Of a stretch of DNA of 64,000 nt, positions 61,031 through 64,000 are shown piece after piece. The notes under the pieces are model-generated. The model saw only the letters and a program-made list of their open reading frames with translations, was not told the DNA's origin and searched no databases. Source of the DNA: Pseudomonas sp. CFBP 13711. Its GTDB lineage: Bacteria > Pseudomonadota > Gammaproteobacteria > Pseudomonadales > Pseudomonadaceae. The translations under genes and the position numbers were made by a program. Each line of letters opens with the position of its first letter. Within the stretch, counting starts at the first letter, position 1. Location: positions 1-64,000 of the forward strand of contig NZ_JACYVI010000018.1 of NCBI RefSeq assembly GCF_014842265.1, in the 5' to 3' direction.

Positions 61031-61116
61031 AAGCGGCAAGCGCCAAGCTTCAAGCTGCAAGAGGGGACCGCATGCTCTTGACTTGCGGCTTATCGCTTGA
61101 AGCTTGCAGCTCGCAA
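61031..61116. repeat. AAGCTTCAAGCTGCAAG inverted repeat overlapping nicF end
   Basis: Arms 61032-61063 and 61075-61116 are imperfect inverses (CAAGCTTCAAGCTGCAAGAG against CTCTTGACTTGCGGCTTATC then GCTTGAAGCTTGCAGC). Such arms are another common Pseudomonas intergenic palindrome. The right arm supplies the last codons and stop of nicF. Confidence 0.75.
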
Positions 61117-61737
61117 CTGTGTCATCGCCTCCTGCTTGCTCACCACATCTCCGTACTTGCTGTCGATGTCGAACAGGTTCGCTTCATGGGGATCGGGATG
61201 CCGGTCGCCCACGCATTCGCGCACGACGATGGTCCGGAAGCCATACTGCACGGCATCCACCGCGGTCGCCCGGATACAGCCGCTGGTGGAGCAACCGGCC
61301 AGCACGACGGTGTCGATCCCTTGGGCGTGCAGCATTGATGCCATTGACGTGCCGAAGAACGAACTGGCGTACTGCTTGCTGATCACGACCTCTTCGGGCA
61401 ATGGCTGCACGGCCTCGCAGAACGCGGCCAGCGGGTTGCCTTCGACCATGTCCTTCATCACCGGCGCTTTTTTCACCCACATGCCGCCGTCCGCGAAATG
61501 CGTGGGGTGGTAGCGGATGTTGGTGTGCACCACCGCGATGCCGTGTTCCCGCGCGCAGGCCAGCAGCTCGACGCTTTCGGCCACCGCACTGACCACGCCG
61601 AGCGCATATAAAGGCGCGCCGGGTTGGGTGTAGCCCTGCATGAAATCGATCATCAGCAAGGCCGGTTTCGCACCAAAACCGATGCGATTACCCCAGACGC
61701 CCTGATAGTTGGCGTCCGCGCTTTGTGGGTCGGTCAT
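61090..61737 (-). CDS. nicF: Maleamate amidohydrolase NicF
   Basis: A 215-residue isochorismatase-like cysteine hydrolase that deamidates maleamate to maleate and ammonia. The catalytic set is visible: Asp in LLMIDFMQGY, Lys in VVISKQYASSFF and Cys in LAGCSTSGCIRATA. AGGAGAACGCA precedes the start. The last residues (LRAASFKR) come from a repeat element rather than family sequence. Confidence 0.9.
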   Translation of the reverse strand: MTDPQSADANYQGVWGNRIGFGAKPALLMIDFMQGYTQPGAPLYALGVVSAVAESVELLACAREHGIAVVHTNIRYHPTHFADGGMWVKKAPVMKDMVEGNPLAAFCEAVQPLPEEVVISKQYASSFFGTSMASMLHAQGIDTVVLAGCSTSGCIRATAVDAVQYGFRTIVVRECVGDRHPDPHEANLFDIDSKYGDVVSKQEAMTQLRAASFKR

Positions 61738-61772
61738 TGCGTTCTCCTGTTCATCGTTTTAAGCAAGGACCG

Positions 61773-62591
61773 TCAGGTCAGCGGCGTACCGAGAAAGTCA
61801 CCGAACGCGGCAAAGAAGCCCGGCAGGTTGTCCCACGGAATCATGTGTCCGGCGTTTTCCACTCGCGCGATCAGGATGTTCGGTTGCAGCTGTCGGATTT
61901 CGGCTTCGTCTTCCGGCTGAATCACGCCGCCGCGGCCAGCGACGATGAGCAGGGCAGGGACCGGAAGGTTCGGCAGGTCCTGGTGGAAATCCACGTCGTG
62001 GAAGTCATTGAAGGCGCGGACGATGGCGGGCTCGTAGCAGGTGTGCAGCCACTCTGCGCGCAGCTGCAGTTGCTCCTCGGTCCAGCTCGGGCAGAACGCG
62101 CGCATGTCTTCGGCGCTCATGCCCTGTTGCGACTGGCGGATGGAGTCGACATACCACGGCAGCTTCGCCGGGTATTCACGACGGCCCGGCCCGGACACCG
62201 GCGGATCAATCAGGACCAGGCTTTTCAGGCCCTGGGGGCAACGAATCGATGCCCGAACGGCAAAACGCGCGCCCATCGAGTGGCCGGCGAGGTGATAGCT
62301 GTCGATGCCCATGGCGGCGGCAAACGCACCGATGTCATCGGCGCAAGTGTCGACGCTGTAATCCAGATCCGGCCCCGTGGAAGAAAGCCCGCGACCGCGC
62401 GCATCCAGTACGTAGGTGTCGAACGACTGACCCAAACGTTCGGCGACGAAACCCCAGGTGATCGCCGGGCTGGTGATGCCCGGGATCAGGATCAGCGCCG
62501 GTTTGCCGGAGTGAATGTCGCCGCCGTAGCGCAGGTAATGCTGACGGATGCCGTTGGCCTGGACGTTGCCGCCATGGATGAATGTGCTCAC
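61773..62591 (-). CDS. nicD: N-formylmaleamate deformylase NicD
   Basis: A 272-residue alpha/beta hydrolase that removes formate from N-formylmaleamate. The nucleophile elbow is HLAGHSMGARFA (Ser in GHSMG), with His in VENAGHMIPWDN. It starts at GTG 62591, which overlaps the nicC stop as GTGA. It lies between nicC and nicF as in the P. putida nicCDEFTP operon, except that nicE is missing. Confidence 0.92.
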   Translation of the reverse strand: MSTFIHGGNVQANGIRQHYLRYGGDIHSGKPALILIPGITSPAITWGFVAERLGQSFDTYVLDARGRGLSSTGPDLDYSVDTCADDIGAFAAAMGIDSYHLAGHSMGARFAVRASIRCPQGLKSLVLIDPPVSGPGRREYPAKLPWYVDSIRQSQQGMSAEDMRAFCPSWTEEQLQLRAEWLHTCYEPAIVRAFNDFHDVDFHQDLPNLPVPALLIVAGRGGVIQPEDEAEIRQLQPNILIARVENAGHMIPWDNLPGFFAAFGDFLGTPLT

Positions 62592-63736
62592 GCCGCCACC
62601 CCCGATTTCAGCTCCTGGCCATACAGGTCGTAACCGTAGACCCAGGCCGGATCTTCCTGGGTGCGCAGCCAGGTGTTGGCGTTGGAAACCGCTTGCACCC
62701 GAGAGGCGCGTTCCTTGCGATTGGCTTCGTAGAGCTGGAACGCCGTGCGGTAGTCAGTGAGGCCGGTTTCCTGCAGGCAGCGGGTGAGCATCGCGGCGTC
62801 TTCAATGGCCATGCCGGCGCCCTGGGCCATGTGCGGCTTCATCGGGTGGCAGGCGTCGCCCAGCAAAACGAGGCGACCGCGACTCCACAAAGGCAACGGG
62901 TTGCGGTTGAGCAGCGGCCACTTGGTCACGCTGTCGGTGGATTCGATCAAGGCCTGCACGGTGGGGTGGTAACCGGCGAACGCTTCATACATTTCGTCCC
63001 GGCTACTGTCGACCCAATTGCCCTCGAAGTCCCACGCTGCATGGGGCACGCCGGTCACGTAGTAGTACTCATCGCGCTTGCCGGTGGTGTGGTAAACCAT
63101 CATGTGACGGTCCTCGCTCCACCATTTCACGCAGTTCTCGAATTCCAGGTTGTACTTGGTCAGCACCTCGCTGGGGATCAGCGCGCGGTGGGCGACCCAG
63201 CCGCTGTACAGCGGTTTTTCATGGCCCAACAGCTCTTCGCGAATCTTGGAGTTGATGCCGTCGGCGCCGATCACGATGTCGGCGTCGGCGTGGGTGCCGT
63301 CGGCAAAATTCAGGCGCACGCCGTTGTCGCGTTCTTCCAGCGTGGTCAGGCATTTGCTGAAGTGCACGCTGCCCGGCGCCAGCGTCGACATTTGCAGCGC
63401 GTGCAGATCACCGCGGTGCACGGTGATGTAGGCCGCGCCGTACTCCTTGAGGGAGAACTCGCCCAGGGCGATGCGCGACAGGTAATCGCCGGTCGCACCG
63501 TCGCGGCTGAACCAGAAATCCGGGTGCGAACCCATGTCGCTGAGCTGTTGCTCGATGCCCATGCGCCGGAAGATTTTCATGATGTTCGGGCCCATGTGGA
63601 TACCAGCACCGATACGAGAAAACGCGGGGGCTTGTTCGTAGATATCGACGTGGAAGCCGGCTTTCTGCAACAGCGTCGCAGCCGCAGCGCCCCCCAGACC
63701 GGATCCGACGATGGCGATTTTTTGCGTGGTTGGCAT
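62588..63736 (-). CDS. nicC: 6-hydroxynicotinate 3-monooxygenase NicC
   Basis: A 382-residue FAD monooxygenase converting 6-hydroxynicotinate to 2,5-dihydroxypyridine. It shows the FAD motif IVGSGLGGAAAATLLQKAGF, NADH/FAD motif VIGADGINSKIRE, and the second FAD motif RGRLVLLGDACHPMKPHMAQ. Start MPTTQKIAIVGSG is chosen because AAAGGA is well spaced before it and it gives the same length as P. putida NicC; two upstream ATGs are alternatives. It is first gene of the operon. Confidence 0.93.
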   Translation of the reverse strand: MPTTQKIAIVGSGLGGAAAATLLQKAGFHVDIYEQAPAFSRIGAGIHMGPNIMKIFRRMGIEQQLSDMGSHPDFWFSRDGATGDYLSRIALGEFSLKEYGAAYITVHRGDLHALQMSTLAPGSVHFSKCLTTLEERDNGVRLNFADGTHADADIVIGADGINSKIREELLGHEKPLYSGWVAHRALIPSEVLTKYNLEFENCVKWWSEDRHMMVYHTTGKRDEYYYVTGVPHAAWDFEGNWVDSSRDEMYEAFAGYHPTVQALIESTDSVTKWPLLNRNPLPLWSRGRLVLLGDACHPMKPHMAQGAGMAIEDAAMLTRCLQETGLTDYRTAFQLYEANRKERASRVQAVSNANTWLRTQEDPAWVYGYDLYGQELKSGVAA

Positions 63737-64000
63737 GGCGCGCATTCCTTTGTGTTTCATGAGCTCTGAATGACCGGAGCTCTGGATGACGGCGAGGCGA
63801 AAAGAATGTATCGCGTCGCTGGATTTTTAAAGTGTATACGCTGATATTTTTAAAAGTGAACCGATATTTCCAGAAACGGCAGGCGGTGTCGCAAACAGGC
63901 ATGTCACCTGCTGTAACCCTTATTCATTGGGATCTGTGTGGTTGGGTAACAGAGTGGCGTGCCTATTGCAGCGGCGTCCGGATTGATGTCTTATCGCTTT
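63737..64000. promoter_or_regulatory. Upstream region of the nic operon
   Basis: No gene recognised up to the window edge. It should contain the nicC promoter on the minus strand. An AT-rich stretch (about 63823-63870) includes the palindrome GTATAC and two GATATTT copies, a possible operator for a NicR-type repressor. In P. putida nicXR is divergent from nicC, so nicX may begin beyond the edge. Confidence 0.4.

Noticed and set aside
1..64000. CRISPR array, tRNA or rRNA genes, insertion sequence
   Set aside because: No regularly spaced direct repeats, cloverleaf-like sequence, rRNA stretches or transposase frames were found on either strand by eye.

Overview
The window reads as a chromosomal segment of a fluorescent-group Pseudomonas. 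The grounds are a P. syringae-type (Hrp1) type III secretion gene order, an AprA-type alkaline protease operon, a NicC/NicD/NicF nicotinate pathway, a Ku/LigD pair with LigD in PE-LIG-POL order, and many Pseudomonas REP palindromes with core CCGGCT-TWA/TCA-AGCCGG. No rRNA, tRNA, CRISPR array or intact transposase was seen.

Layout. 1-908 is a mosaic of REP and other palindromes with no convincing gene. 909-11663 (minus strand) is one tightly coupled operon, hrpJ-hrcV-hrpQ-hrcN-hrpO-hrpP-hrcQa-hrcQb-hrcR-hrcS-hrcT-hrcU, behind a perfect hrp box. The ECF sigma gene hrpL (plus strand) lies behind a sigma-54 type promoter. It is followed by a second perfect hrp box driving hrpK and a harpin/lytic-transglycosylase gene (HopP1-like). 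The other half of the usual cluster (hrcC, hrcJ, hrpA, hrpRS) is not here and would be expected to the left. Three REP palindromes sit in frame inside hrcQa and hrcQb. 16240-18567 holds a GNAT enzyme, a sorbosone-dehydrogenase-like lipoprotein and its membrane partner. 18761-25089 (minus) is aprA-aprI-aprD-aprE-aprF: a serralysin, its inhibitor and a dedicated type I exporter. 25559-27008 holds a small unknown gene and an SBF-like transporter.

27136-34368 (minus) is an Rhs polymorphic-toxin locus. The rhs gene has a one-base frameshift just after the conserved core, separating the toxin tip from the shell. Behind it lie an immunity-like gene and then at least two displaced toxin-tail/immunity modules, with copies of one GGGG/CCCC hairpin at the module boundaries, ending in a gene carrying two amber codons.

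34782-49922 is rich in sulfur-related and amino-acid uptake genes. A sulfonate-type binding protein plus flavin monooxygenase and an esterase come first. Then a LysR regulator stands divergent from a ten-gene plus-strand cluster: two paralogous binding proteins, an FAD hydroxyacid dehydrogenase, an aminotransferase, two permeases, an ATPase, a thiol dioxygenase, and a 913-residue protein with four rhodanese-like domains fused to a PLP C-S lyase. I infer a route for uptake and breakdown of a sulfur-containing amino acid.

49960-58351 holds a GNAT-like gene, two duplicated 56-codon genes, an MFS exporter, Ku and LigD (non-homologous end joining), and fragments of AhpD-like and aldo/keto-reductase genes among further REP repeats. 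58405-63736 (minus) is nicC-nicD-nicF-nicT followed by a secreted nucleoside hydrolase, i.e. nicotinate catabolism; nicE is absent from its usual place.
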